A stretch of DNA of 64,000 bases. Origin: Aminipila butyrica. Its GTDB lineage: Bacteria; Bacillota; Clostridia; Peptostreptococcales; Anaerovoracaceae. Shown here one piece after another: positions 7,976-16,357 of this stretch (positions are counted from its first letter, which is position 1; each line of letters opens with the position of its first letter). The stretch spans positions 1,860,001-1,924,000 of the forward strand of contig NZ_CP048649.1 in NCBI RefSeq assembly GCF_010669305.1, given 5' to 3'. Both the position numbers and the translations under genes were made by a program. Under the pieces are notes generated by a model, which had not been told where the DNA came from, ran no database searches, and worked only from the letters and a program-made list of their open reading frames with translations.

Positions 7976-8932
7976 ATGGAAAAGAAAGTTTTGGGAAATA
8001 CAGGATTAGCGGTTACTCCGGTGGGTTTTGGGGTGCTGACCATGGGAAAAACACAGTTGGACAAGCCCCTTTACGAAGGAGCGGCTCTGCTGCGGTATGC
8101 CTTGGAACAAGGATTGAATTTTTTAGATACGGCCCAGTATTATGAGACCTATCCTTATATTCGAGAGGCGCTGAAAGGAACTAATTATGAACCAATCATC
8201 TCGTCTAAATGTTTGGACCCCTCCTACAGCCAGATGAAGGCGGCAGTAGAGGAAGCCAGAAGCGAGTTAAACCGGGATGTGATTGATATTTTCTTGCTGC
8301 ATGAAGTGCGTAGCCAAGAGGATTGGCAAAACCGAAGCGGCGCTTGGTCCTATTTGCAGGAAGCACGAGAAAAAGGCCTGGTAAAAGCTATCGGTGTGTC
8401 CACTCACCATGTAGATGTAGCTTGGCAGGCTGCTCAAGAGCAAGAACTGAATGTGCTCTTCCCCTTGATTAACTTTAGAAGTTTAGGCATTCGCAAGGGC
8501 AATCAACCCGGCACGAAGGAAGAGATGGCTGCTGCTATTGAAAAAAATGCAGCTGAGGGCAAAGGCGTTTTCACCATGAAAGTCTTTGGCGGCGGTAACT
8601 TAACCGGCCATTACCTGGAAGCGCTGGATTATGTTCGCAGTCTTGCTGGCATTTCCTCCATGATGATTGGCTTCGGTCAGAATCAGGAGGTAGATCGAAT
8701 TCTGGAATACTTGGATGGCTCTATCGACCCACATTACCGACCGGACATGACTAAAAAACAAATTCACATCGACAAGGGGGATTGTGAAAGCTGCGGGGCC
8801 TGCATCCGTCGATGTCCCAATCAGGCGCTATCTTGGTCACCTGAGGGCCAAGCAGCGGTGGATCATCAGCGCTGCTTGACTTGCGGCTATTGTGCGCCAG
8901 TCTGCCCCGTACGAGCCATTCTCTTACTCTAA
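7976..8932 (+). CDS. Aldo/keto reductase with C-terminal 2x[4Fe-4S] ferredoxin domain
   Basis: A 318-residue protein. Residues 1-255 are an aldo/keto reductase barrel with the catalytic tetrad visible: D51 and Y56 in FLDTAQYYE, K78 in SSKC and H109 in FLLHE. Residues 262-314 are a bacterial ferredoxin domain with two complete CxxCxxCxxxC clusters (C270, 273, 276, 280 and C300, 303, 306, 310). Such fusions are widespread in anaerobes and are presumed to link carbonyl reduction to ferredoxin rather than only NADPH; the substrate is unknown. It is one of few plus-strand genes, divergent from alaS and ending one base from the convergent spoIIIAD stop, with no terminator visible between them. Confidence 0.93.
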   Translation: MEKKVLGNTGLAVTPVGFGVLTMGKTQLDKPLYEGAALLRYALEQGLNFLDTAQYYETYPYIREALKGTNYEPIISSKCLDPSYSQMKAAVEEARSELNRDVIDIFLLHEVRSQEDWQNRSGAWSYLQEAREKGLVKAIGVSTHHVDVAWQAAQEQELNVLFPLINFRSLGIRKGNQPGTKEEMAAAIEKNAAEGKGVFTMKVFGGGNLTGHYLEALDYVRSLAGISSMMIGFGQNQEVDRILEYLDGSIDPHYRPDMTKKQIHIDKGDCESCGACIRRCPNQALSWSPEGQAAVDHQRCLTCGYCAPVCPVRAILLL

Positions 8933-8933
8933 T

Positions 8934-9320
8934 CTACTGCAATACACCGTTAATCAGCTGTAAGATGGCAATGAGGATGGGAATGGATAGATAGAAGATG
9001 ATAATCTTTCCGGCCAGCTCTACCTTGCTGGCAATAGCTCCCTCCCCGGAATCCTTGCAGAGTTGGGCGGTAAAATCAGCGATGTAGGCCACCACCAGCA
9101 CTTTGATAATAATCGGAAAAAAGGTTTTTCCATAGGTGATGCTCCCGTAGATGTTTTGCAGGAAGGAAAAGACGGACATTAACTTTTCCAAAGCCATGGA
9201 AAAGATAATAATTACCGTGGCCAGCACTACATACAAGGCTAGCTCCGGCTTGAATCCCTTGACGATTTGGCTGCAAATGACGCCCACCAGAGCAATAAGG
9301 GCGATTTTAAGGATATCCAT
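8934..9320 (-). CDS. spoIIIAD: Stage III sporulation protein AD
   Basis: A 128-residue membrane protein with four hydrophobic segments (DILKIALIALVGVICSQIV, LALYVVLATVIIIFSMAL, FFPIIIKVLVVAYIADF and IIIFYLSIPILIAILQL). SpoIIIAD is part of the SpoIIIA-SpoIIQ channel linking mother cell and forespore and resembles type III secretion export-apparatus proteins. The conserved element AQLCKDSGEGAIASKVELAGKIIIFYLSIP is recognisable. It is the last spoIIIA gene here: the AE to AH genes that normally follow are absent and a convergent aldo/keto reductase gene begins one base away. Confidence 0.93.
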   Translation of the reverse strand: MDILKIALIALVGVICSQIVKGFKPELALYVVLATVIIIFSMALEKLMSVFSFLQNIYGSITYGKTFFPIIIKVLVVAYIADFTAQLCKDSGEGAIASKVELAGKIIIFYLSIPILIAILQLINGVLQ

Positions 9321-9330
9321 ACTTCACCGC

Positions 9331-9528
9331 CTACAGCTCAAACAAGGTTTTTACTGTATCGAAAAACTCACTGATCATACGGATGATAAAGAACAGCACT
9401 ACAATGATTCCTGCCAAGGTAGTCATCAGGGCATAATCCTCCCGGCCTGCCTTTGCTAGAATCTGGTTAATTACGGCTATAGCAATGCCGATTCCTGCTA
9501 TTTTAAATATAATGTCAACATCCATCAT
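9331..9528 (-). CDS. spoIIIAC: Stage III sporulation protein AC
   Basis: A small membrane protein of about 65 residues with two hydrophobic helices (DIIFKIAGIGIAIAVINQIL and YALMTTLAGIIVVLFFIIRMI). Family sequence AGREDYALMTTLAGIIVVL is characteristic. The start was placed at ATG 9528 because GGAGG lies nine bases upstream; the next codon is also ATG, and a longer reading to 9546 would include the ribosome site. Lies between spoIIIAB and spoIIIAD with 10-30 base gaps. Confidence 0.92.
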   Translation of the reverse strand: MMDVDIIFKIAGIGIAIAVINQILAKAGREDYALMTTLAGIIVVLFFIIRMISEFFDTVKTLFEL

Positions 9529-9558
9529 CTTTTGTATCCTCCCCACTTTTATTCTTAT

Positions 9559-10077
9559 TCATATCAATATAATGACCAGGGTGAGACCGATGGCAATGCC
9601 TAAACTTTTGTACATCTTTCCCTTGGTCTGATTTTCTTGCTGAGCTTGCTCTAGCTGTCCTTCAATCTGCCGGTAGGCCCGCTGGAGGACATTGGTCTGT
9701 CCATATACATCTGTCCCACCCAAGGCTTTTCCAAGGTCGCCGATAGCGGCGATATCATCTGATGTAAAAGCACAGTCTTCTTTTAGCTCCTTGGTATGGA
9801 TCAGCCAGCTTTCTGCCAATGAGCTGGCTGCGCCTTTCAAGTCAACAGCCACTTTAGCAAATAAGTGCTTGGCGGCCTGTTCCGCCCTTTCTTGAGAAAC
9901 CATTTCCAAGGCATCTGGCAGAGGTGTCTTGCGATAGGCAATTTCATCCTCCAGACCTTTTAAGCCTTCCAGGATGCTCTGTAAATTGGCAACTCGGCAT
10001 TGATATTCCTGGGATTTCACGTAGCCCAGGCCGCAGCAAATCACAAAGATCAGTGTGTTTAAAGCAATGGCAATCAA
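9559..10077 (-). CDS. spoIIIAB: Stage III sporulation protein AB
   Basis: A 172-residue protein with hydrophobic segments at each end (IALNTLIFVICCGLGYV and LGIAIGLTLVIILI) and a helical middle (SILEGLKGLEDEIAYRKTPLPDAL). This matches SpoIIIAB, a relative of the type II secretion protein GspF expected to interact with the SpoIIIAA ATPase. Order and spacing (32 bases after spoIIIAA, 30 before spoIIIAC) are those of the standard sporulation operon. Confidence 0.93.
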   Translation of the reverse strand: MIAIALNTLIFVICCGLGYVKSQEYQCRVANLQSILEGLKGLEDEIAYRKTPLPDALEMVSQERAEQAAKHLFAKVAVDLKGAASSLAESWLIHTKELKEDCAFTSDDIAAIGDLGKALGGTDVYGQTNVLQRAYRQIEGQLEQAQQENQTKGKMYKSLGIAIGLTLVIILI

Positions 10078-10109
10078 GATTTTATCCCCCTTTTATTTTT
10101 TACAATTAT

Positions 10110-11027
10110 TTACGTAATCTTTTTATGGTATAGTTCCTGGTTTTCCCGGGCATAAATGATTTCTCGGATGGACCCCGTCTTGGGCTGATTGGATAAAAAG
10201 ACCATACAGGAAAAGATTCCTTTTTGTACCAATCCTCCAATGGCCGAGTTCAACAGGTCTTCATAGGAATTGCCGTGTATGGTGGTAATCAGGCTGACTC
10301 CAGCACACATGGCGGCTTCCACCGCATAAACGTCAGCACTTTTGCCGATTTCGTCGGTGGCAATAACATGGGGAGACATCGAGCGAATGAGCATAATAAT
10401 GCCTTGTTCCTTGGGGCAACCATCTAATATATCTGTACGTGGCCCCAAATCATAATAAGTATTGCCCTTATAGCTGCCTGCCAACTCAGAGCGCTCATCG
10501 CAGACCCCTACCCTGTAGCCTCTGGTGCTCAGATTTCGGATTAGATCCCGTAAAAGAGTCGTTTTTCCGCACTTAGGCGGAGAGACAATTAAGGTGTTGT
10601 GAAGACTGCCGTCTTCCCTGAACAGATGAGGGAGACAGGCATCGGAGGCACCAATGACCTCCCGGCTAAAGCGGATATTTAAAGAGGAAATATCTTTAAT
10701 CAGACGAACTGCGCCTTTTTCTAAAACCGTCCGCCCACAGACTCCCACCCGATGTCCCCCTTCCATGGTGATGTAGCCGTTAGCTAATTCCGTCTCATAG
10801 GCATAGAAGGAATAGTGCAGAATGCGGTTCAACAAGCTGGTCAGCATGTCTTGGTTCACGATGTAGGATAGCGCATATTCCTGATCGTTAGACAGGATGG
10901 AAACGGGCTGTCCGCTTTTAAAGCGGAATTCTTCTGCCTGATTTAAAAGGCTGTCGGGAAGAGCCCTCATCGCTTCTTCCAGCTCCTTCGGCAGCTTTGT
11001 CAATATACTTTGCAGATTTTTATCCAT
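10110..11027 (-). CDS. spoIIIAA: Stage III sporulation protein AA (secretion-type ATPase)
   Basis: A 305-residue cytoplasmic ATPase. Walker A is PPKCGKTT (150-157) and Walker B is VIATDEIG (221-228); upstream, the family signature GYITMEGGHRVGVCGR (85-100) is intact. SpoIIIAA is related to type II/IV secretion ATPases and energises the mother cell-to-forespore channel. The start has GGAGGTG ten bases upstream, and a sequence resembling a sigma-E promoter lies 25-50 bases ahead of it, as expected for a mother-cell gene. Separated from the upstream CNNM gene by a strong terminator. Confidence 0.95.
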   Translation of the reverse strand: MDKNLQSILTKLPKELEEAMRALPDSLLNQAEEFRFKSGQPVSILSNDQEYALSYIVNQDMLTSLLNRILHYSFYAYETELANGYITMEGGHRVGVCGRTVLEKGAVRLIKDISSLNIRFSREVIGASDACLPHLFREDGSLHNTLIVSPPKCGKTTLLRDLIRNLSTRGYRVGVCDERSELAGSYKGNTYYDLGPRTDILDGCPKEQGIIMLIRSMSPHVIATDEIGKSADVYAVEAAMCAGVSLITTIHGNSYEDLLNSAIGGLVQKGIFSCMVFLSNQPKTGSIREIIYARENQELYHKKIT

Positions 11028-11049
11028 CTAACAACACCTCCATACCTTA

Positions 11050-11077
11050 AAGATATGGCTTGGACAAGAAAATATGA
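11050..11077 (-). promoter_or_regulatory. Putative sigma-E promoter of spoIIIA
   Basis: On the minus strand TCATATT (11071-11077) fits the sigma-E -35 consensus and CATATCTT (11050-11057) resembles the -10 CATACAAT; the spacer is 13 bases, one shorter than usual. Position upstream of spoIIIAA supports the call. Confidence 0.45.
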
Positions 11078-11097
11078 TAAAAAAGAAGCGCAAAAAA

Positions 11098-11121
11098 ACA
11101 CATTCCCTTTCGGGAATGTGT
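11098..11121 (-). terminator. Intrinsic terminator of the CNNM/CorC gene
   Basis: Perfect 10-bp stem ACACATTCCC / GGGAATGTGT with a four-base loop, followed on the minus strand by TTTTTTTG. Lies 17 bases past the gene end. Confidence 0.9.
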
Positions 11122-11138
11122 AGTATATGAATTGGAGT

Positions 11139-12500
11139 TTATAGTTCTTCTCGTTCTGAGGTCTCTTCTGGCAGGGCTTTGGGTACGATATAGAGTTTTA
11201 CTTTCTCGATTCGCCGTTCCTTGACGGATTCGATTTTAAAAACACAGTTTTCATATTCAATGACCCGCTCCTCCTGCTCGTCTTCATCCGGAATTTCGCC
11301 CAGAAGATCGATCAGCAGACCACCCAAGGTCTCACTGTTCTCGGATTGGAGATTCAAGTTCAGCTGTTCATCTAAATCATTTAAGCTGATAAACCCATCG
11401 ACAATATACGTATTATCGTCAATCTTTTCAATGGGCAGTTCTTCTTCATCGTATTCGTCATCAATATTGCCCATGACTTCTTCAATGATGTCTTCCATGG
11501 TGACAATGCCGGAAAAACCGCCATATTCGTCAATCAGGATGGCAATATGCTGTTTCGAACTTTGGAGGTCGAAAAACAAGGAATCGATATTCTTGGTTTC
11601 CGGAACGAAATAAGGCTTTCGCAGAATTGGACGAATATCTACATTTTCAAACCCGGCTTCTCTAGCTTTTATCAGGTAATCTTTGATATGCAGTATGCCA
11701 ATGATGTTATCGCTGTCATCCTCGTATACCGGAATCCTGGAATATCGAAGCTCCATGAGCTCATCGATATATTCTTCGGTAGGATCGTTAATGTCAATAT
11801 AAAACACATCGGTTCGCGGTGTCATCACCTCATAGGCCAGCTTATCGTCAAAGGCAAAGATGCTGTTAATCATTTTCTTGCCGTTTTCTTTGAGAACGCC
11901 GGTCTCTTGGCCTACTTCCAACATGGACATGACTTCATCTTCAGAAAATTCTTCGTCGTTGGTGTTGGTCTTCTGTCTGGTCAACTTCAAGACGATATTC
12001 ACAGAAAAGGATAAAATCCATACAAAAGGTTTGCTGATTTTAGACAGAGCCACAATGGGGCGTACCACCAGCATAGCTATGCTTTCTGCATGTTGCAGGG
12101 CAATTCGTTTCGGATACAGTTCTCCTAAAACAAGAGTGACATAGGACAAGATAATGGTAACTACTAAAATGGAGATATAGTTTCCATAGGCATAAGGGAT
12201 GCCTAGCTTAATCAGCCACTGAGTCAGGCCATCCGACATGCCTACTGCTGCCGAAGCACTGGCTAGAAAACCGGCCAAGGTAATGGCCACTTGTATCGTG
12301 GATAAAAACACATTAGGGTTTTCCAACAAATCCCGCACCATGGCCGCTTTTTTATTTCCATCCTGGGCAAGAAGCTTAATCTTGTTCTTGTTTACCGATA
12401 CGATAGACATTTCTGCCGCTGCAAAAAACGCATTTACAAAGATTAAAAATGCTAAAAATATAATTTGTGCCATTGCTGGCATACTGGGGTCCGAAGACAT
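11139..12500 (-). CDS. CNNM/CorC-family (HlyC-type) membrane protein with CBS pair
   Basis: A 453-residue protein with the three-part architecture of this family: an N-terminal CNNM/DUF21 transmembrane domain (about 8-200; FVNAFFAAAEMSIVSVNKNKIK, then VTLVLGELYPKRIALQHAE), a CBS pair (about 210-335; MTPRTDVFYI, SRIPVYEDDSDNIIGILHIKD and LIDEYGGFSGIVTMEDIIEE) and a C-terminal CorC_HlyC domain (355-435; DGFISLNDLDEQLNL). Bacterial members move or regulate Mg2+; hemolysin annotation is historical. A paralogue lies at 41877-43193. It sits between trhP and spoIIIA with its own terminator and a dyad in its promoter region. Confidence 0.93.
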   Translation of the reverse strand: MSSDPSMPAMAQIIFLAFLIFVNAFFAAAEMSIVSVNKNKIKLLAQDGNKKAAMVRDLLENPNVFLSTIQVAITLAGFLASASAAVGMSDGLTQWLIKLGIPYAYGNYISILVVTIILSYVTLVLGELYPKRIALQHAESIAMLVVRPIVALSKISKPFVWILSFSVNIVLKLTRQKTNTNDEEFSEDEVMSMLEVGQETGVLKENGKKMINSIFAFDDKLAYEVMTPRTDVFYIDINDPTEEYIDELMELRYSRIPVYEDDSDNIIGILHIKDYLIKAREAGFENVDIRPILRKPYFVPETKNIDSLFFDLQSSKQHIAILIDEYGGFSGIVTMEDIIEEVMGNIDDEYDEEELPIEKIDDNTYIVDGFISLNDLDEQLNLNLQSENSETLGGLLIDLLGEIPDEDEQEERVIEYENCVFKIESVKERRIEKVKLYIVPKALPEETSEREEL

Positions 12501-12587
12501 TTTTTCTTTCTCTCCTTTTTTCTAATCTAGGTCCTATCCATCACATGGGATATGCCCAGATTTCATAAAAAGCTATAACTAATTTGT

Positions 12588-12609
12588 TGTAATGCTAGTA
12601 CACATTACA
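12588..12609. promoter_or_regulatory. Inverted repeat upstream of the CNNM/CorC gene
   Basis: TGTAATG-N8-CATTACA, perfect 7-bp arms, 88 bases upstream of the gene start and just beyond the stop of the preceding U32 gene. Form and place suit an operator; no T-tract follows. Confidence 0.4.
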
Positions 12610-12629
12610 ATTACTACGAGTATACCATC

Positions 12630-13853
12630 TTATCGCTTCTTGCGCAACATAAATCCAGCAGTAACAGGCTGATTTACCTTTATCTGTAAAAGTTGTTGCG
12701 GATGAGGCGCTGATTCCAGTGGCTGACCGTCTTCATCCAGCAGAACCTCTAAGGTCTGAGTGAAAAAGTCCGTATAAGGGCCAAAAATCTCAATTTCCTC
12801 CCCTACGCTCATCTTATTCCGCTGTTCTACCAGAGCTAATCCGGTAGCGGCATCATAGTCCTTGACCAAGCCGGTAAAAGAATACTCCCTAGTATAGGCG
12901 CTGGTTTGATAGTCCTGATCCTTATTGGTGGCTTTATCAAAATAAAACCCAGTGGTGAACTCTCGGTGACTGACTTTTTTCAATTCCTGCAGCCATTCCT
13001 CTTGAAATTCATAGTTTTCAGGATTCTCATAGTACGCGTCGATTGCTTTACGGTAGGCACTGACGATGGTGGCTACATAAAAGACACTCTTCATGCGCCC
13101 CTCTATTTTGGCGGAGGCAAGACCCGCTTCAATCAATTCCGGGATGTATTCAATCATACACAGATCTCTGGAATTTAGAATATAGGTGCCCCGCTGGTCT
13201 TCCTCTACCGGATAATACTCATTTGGCCGCTGCTCCTCTACCAGACTGTATTTCCACCGGCAAGGATGAGCACACTGCCCCCGATTGGCATCTCGCTCAA
13301 TCATATAGTTGCTCAGCAGACACCGACCGGAATAAGAGATGCACATAGCGCCTTGAACAAAAGCTTCCATCTCCATTCCCTCCGGCAGCTTGCGCTGAAG
13401 CTGATGAATCTCCTGGAAAGTTAGTTCTCGAGCTAAAACAATGCGTTTAACCCCCTGGTGGTGCCAAAACTCGGCAGCTTTGAAGTTCGTCATATTGGCC
13501 TGTGTGCTCAGATGAAGCTCTGCCTGAGGAATAGCCTCCTTCAGCAAGAGCAAAATGCCCGGATCGGAAACCAAAAAAGCATCGATATCCAAATCCTTAA
13601 TTTTGTTCAGGTATTCCTCAAAAGGTTTGATATCTTCATTGTGAGCATATATATTTACCGTCAGATAAGCTTTTTTTCCTCTGGCATGAGCGTATTCTAC
13701 CCCTTCTCGGATTTCCTCCAGGGTGAGATTTCCTGCCCCTGCCCGCAGGCTGAACATTTCTCCACCGAAATACACGGCATCTGCACCGTAATCGATGGCA
13801 ATTTTTAATTTTTCCAAATCTCCGGCCGGAGCCAAAAGTTCTATTTTCTTCAT
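12630..13853 (-). CDS. trhP: U32-family protein, TrhP-type tRNA U34 hydroxylation factor
   Basis: A 407-residue U32 family protein. ATG 13853 is chosen because GAGG precedes it by five bases; the ATG at 13871 has no ribosome site. The family opening ELLAPAGDLEKLKIAIDYGADAVYFGG and the signature EAFVQGAMCISYSGRC with following cysteines (CLLSNY, GQCAHPCRW) are intact. Although called peptidases, members such as B. subtilis YrrN/YrrO and E. coli TrhP are needed for prephenate-dependent hydroxylation of tRNA uridine 34 (ho5U). The adjacent gene encodes the matching methyltransferase, which supports this role over RlhA (23S rRNA). Start to mltG the genes form one transcription unit. Confidence 0.88.
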   Translation of the reverse strand: MKKIELLAPAGDLEKLKIAIDYGADAVYFGGEMFSLRAGAGNLTLEEIREGVEYAHARGKKAYLTVNIYAHNEDIKPFEEYLNKIKDLDIDAFLVSDPGILLLLKEAIPQAELHLSTQANMTNFKAAEFWHHQGVKRIVLARELTFQEIHQLQRKLPEGMEMEAFVQGAMCISYSGRCLLSNYMIERDANRGQCAHPCRWKYSLVEEQRPNEYYPVEEDQRGTYILNSRDLCMIEYIPELIEAGLASAKIEGRMKSVFYVATIVSAYRKAIDAYYENPENYEFQEEWLQELKKVSHREFTTGFYFDKATNKDQDYQTSAYTREYSFTGLVKDYDAATGLALVEQRNKMSVGEEIEIFGPYTDFFTQTLEVLLDEDGQPLESAPHPQQLLQIKVNQPVTAGFMLRKKR

Positions 13854-13901
13854 AACATCCTCTGTGTTCATAATATTTTTATCGTAAACAAATCGATTTA
13901 T

Positions 13902-14558
13902 TTACAGTTGAAGTAGGCTTATAGACAGCCCATCCCCTATCGGCAGCATAGCCGTATGACAGTAGTCCAGTTGGTGAATATATTGAACGAATTCCCGCAT
14001 TTTGCGAATATTAGTCTTGTGCTTTCCCTGAACGTCGTATTGATTGGATACAGTCATAGCTTTCATCAATACGTTGTCACATAAGATCAGTGCATCTTTT
14101 TTTGCCAGGGGAAGTGCAGACTCCCAAAAACGCTGGTAATGACTTTTGGCTGCATCAATAAAGATTAGGTCAAAAGGTGAATCGTTTTCCTTTGAAAGCC
14201 GTTCCATAACCTGGGAACCATCTCCCTGATATACCTGTATCCGCTGACTGTAGCCTAGCTTTTCAATGTTTTGCTGAGCTACTTTAGCCGTTTCTTCATT
14301 ATATTCAATGGTGACAATTTGAGTCCCTTCCCAAGCAGCAGCAAAGCAACAGGCCGAATAGCCCACCGCCGTGCCCACCTCCAGAATTCGCTGGGGGCGT
14401 TTCATGCGAATGAGATTTAAAAGCAACCCTTCTGTATCTTTCAGAATAATCGGCACCCGAGCTGCCTCTGCTTCCAGCCGCAGTTTCCCCAGCTCAGCCG
14501 TAGGCGGCTGATAAAAGCCATCCAAATATGCGGTTACCTGCTCGTTAATAATGTTCAT
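13902..14558 (-). CDS. trmR: O-methyltransferase, TrmR-type tRNA 5-hydroxyuridine methyltransferase
   Basis: A 218-residue class I SAM methyltransferase of the catechol-type (AdoMet_MTase type 3) family. The SAM loop is ILEVGTAVGYSA (58-69), E85 follows in TIEYNEE, and metal ligands are D135 in FIDAAKSHY and D161/N162 in LCDNVL. Residues around K138 match the family's catalytic lysine. In B. subtilis the homologous YrrM (TrmR) converts ho5U34 to mo5U34 in tRNA; here it sits next to a U32 TrhP-type gene and downstream of mltG, reproducing the yrrL-yrrM-yrrN/O order. Substrate assignment is by context. Confidence 0.88.
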   Translation of the reverse strand: MNIINEQVTAYLDGFYQPPTAELGKLRLEAEAARVPIILKDTEGLLLNLIRMKRPQRILEVGTAVGYSACCFAAAWEGTQIVTIEYNEETAKVAQQNIEKLGYSQRIQVYQGDGSQVMERLSKENDSPFDLIFIDAAKSHYQRFWESALPLAKKDALILCDNVLMKAMTVSNQYDVQGKHKTNIRKMREFVQYIHQLDYCHTAMLPIGDGLSISLLQL

Positions 14559-14569
14559 AACCGTCTCCC

Positions 14570-15613
14570 TTACAGTGACTTAATATAAGCCTTTTTATTT
14601 TTCATGAACTCTTCATAGGTGTTGGAAAATTTATGTGTTCCATTTTGATCGGCGCTGAGCACGTAGTAATAATAGTTGGTGCTGGCCGGGTATAAAGCAG
14701 CTTCAATGGAGTCGATTCCTGGTGAGCAAATCGGTCCTGGAGGCAGCCCTGTGTTTTGGTAGGTATTGTAGGGGGAATCCACCTGTAAATCTTTATTTGT
14801 TAAACGGCTCTTATGCTCTGGCAAAGCATACTGCACCGCCGCATCAATTTGCAGGGGCATGTTAATGGCCATGCGATTGTAGATGACGCTGGCTACTGTA
14901 GGCCGTTCGGCGGAAACCAAGGTTTCTTTTTCAATCAACGAGGCAATGGTGACAATCTGATACATGCTGTAGCCCATTTCCTGAGCTCGGGCATAATATT
15001 CCTCCCCCACCAGCTTGTCAAACTGTGACAGCATCTTCTGGATGATATCGTGTTCACTGGCAGTAGTATAAATATCATAGGTTTCAGGATATAAAAAACC
15101 TTCCAGCCGATTTTCTCCCGGAGGGAGAAGCTCCATAAACTTGTAATCAAAGGAACCCGATTGAACTTCTGAAAAGAAAGCTTCTTGATTGATGAAATTC
15201 TGGGCATGCAGCCGCTCGGCTGTTTCCTTTACGGTCAACCCTTCTGGAATGGTGAAGCGGCTGGTGCTGGAATCCCCCGATATAATAATGTCCATAATCT
15301 GCTGAAGCGTCATGGAAGGTGACAGGGAATATTCTCCCGCTTTGTACTTCCCATCATTACCATCTATTTTGGACAGCAGTTGAAAGCGGCCAGCGCTGGC
15401 TATAATCTGTTCTTCCTGCAAAATCTGTCCAATATTGCTGGTGCCAGATCCTTGAGGAATGTTTACGGACAGCACCTGAGTGTCCCCTGCATTCAAGGGT
15501 TTTCCCAAGTTGCTTACATACCAGATGGATAATCCCAACAAAAGCAGAATAATCAGCAGTAAACCCCCTGCATACTTTTTTCCTGGCGCATGGCGCCGGC
15601 GTTTTTTTCCCAT
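14570..15613 (-). CDS. mltG: Endolytic murein transglycosylase MltG (YceG-like)
   Basis: A 347-residue protein with a basic N-terminus, one membrane helix (GGLLLIILLLLGLSIWYV, about 17-34), and the extracellular YceG domain. Diagnostic segments are FTIPEGLTVKETAERL, LEGFLYPETYDI, the catalytic-glutamate block IASLIEKETLVSAERPTVASVIYNR and the C-terminal SPYNTYQNTGLPPGPICSPG...ALYPA. MltG cleaves nascent glycan strands and limits their length at the division/elongation machinery. Gene order mltG-trmR-trhP is conserved in Firmicutes. Confidence 0.95.
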   Translation of the reverse strand: MGKKRRRHAPGKKYAGGLLLIILLLLGLSIWYVSNLGKPLNAGDTQVLSVNIPQGSGTSNIGQILQEEQIIASAGRFQLLSKIDGNDGKYKAGEYSLSPSMTLQQIMDIIISGDSSTSRFTIPEGLTVKETAERLHAQNFINQEAFFSEVQSGSFDYKFMELLPPGENRLEGFLYPETYDIYTTASEHDIIQKMLSQFDKLVGEEYYARAQEMGYSMYQIVTIASLIEKETLVSAERPTVASVIYNRMAINMPLQIDAAVQYALPEHKSRLTNKDLQVDSPYNTYQNTGLPPGPICSPGIDSIEAALYPASTNYYYYVLSADQNGTHKFSNTYEEFMKNKKAYIKSL

Positions 15614-15658
15614 ATGTGTTACCTCTTTTACTATGAATATTTCCTAGAGTATAACTAG

Positions 15659-15685
15659 AAAGGGGCGTTCAAGAACGCCCCTTTT
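15659..15685 (-). terminator. Terminator downstream of efp
   Basis: Perfect 12-bp stem AAAGGGGCGTTC / GAACGCCCCTTT with a two-base apparent loop, 25 bases after the efp stop. T-tract is short on the minus strand (CCTTTCTAGTT) and better on the plus strand. Confidence 0.75.
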
Positions 15686-15709
15686 CACTATCGTATTCAG
15701 TTGCTGCGA

Positions 15710-16270
15710 TTATTTAGATCTTCCTAAATAATCACCTGTTCTTGTGTCGATCTGAATAACCTCGCCTTCTTCGATGAAAATTGGAACCTGAACAGTTGCA
15801 CCGGTTTCAACGGTAGCCGCCTTTGTTACGTTGGTGGCCGTATCGCCCTTTACACCTGGTTCTGTTTCAATAACCTTCAGGTTGACAAAGTTCGGGGCTT
15901 CTACCATAAATGCGGAACCCTTGTAGAACTTGATGGTGGCATCATCGTTTTCCCGCAAATACTTGATGGCATCTTCTACTTGCTCTTCCATGAGCGGAAC
16001 CTGCTCAAAGGTCTCTTGATCCATAAAGTAGTAAAGTTCCCCATCGTTGTACAAATACTGCATCTGCTTTGTTTCAATGTGTGCCTTCGGAAATTTATCG
16101 TTAGGGTTAAAAGCTTCTTCTCTGGTAGCTCCTGTCAGGATATTCTTGTACTTGGTTCGTACGAAAGCAGCGCCCTTTCCAGGTTTTACGTGCTGGAAGT
16201 CTAGGATTACATGGGGTTCACCATTTAGTTCAAAAGTAATACCTTTTCTAAAATCACTTGCGTATAACAT
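15710..16270 (-). CDS. efp: Translation elongation factor P
   Basis: A 186-residue three-domain EF-P that rescues ribosomes stalled at polyproline. The KOW domain ends in the loop KPGKGAAFVRTK, with K32 at the tip the position that is modified (or used unmodified) in other bacteria; no proline precedes the Firmicute 5-aminopentanol-type signature clearly enough to call the modification. The OB-fold domains follow, ending in the C-terminal signature IDTRTGDYLGR. A strong sigma-A promoter lies about 95 bases upstream, and a terminator follows, so it is a single-gene unit. Confidence 0.97.
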   Translation of the reverse strand: MLYASDFRKGITFELNGEPHVILDFQHVKPGKGAAFVRTKYKNILTGATREEAFNPNDKFPKAHIETKQMQYLYNDGELYYFMDQETFEQVPLMEEQVEDAIKYLRENDDATIKFYKGSAFMVEAPNFVNLKVIETEPGVKGDTATNVTKAATVETGATVQVPIFIEEGEVIQIDTRTGDYLGRSK

Positions 16271-16357
16271 ATTTTACTCCTTTATAATTAGTGTACGTTC
16301 ATTTAAAAGACCTCATTTTGGAGAATCATTAAATCGTTTACAGATTTCACGGTATAT

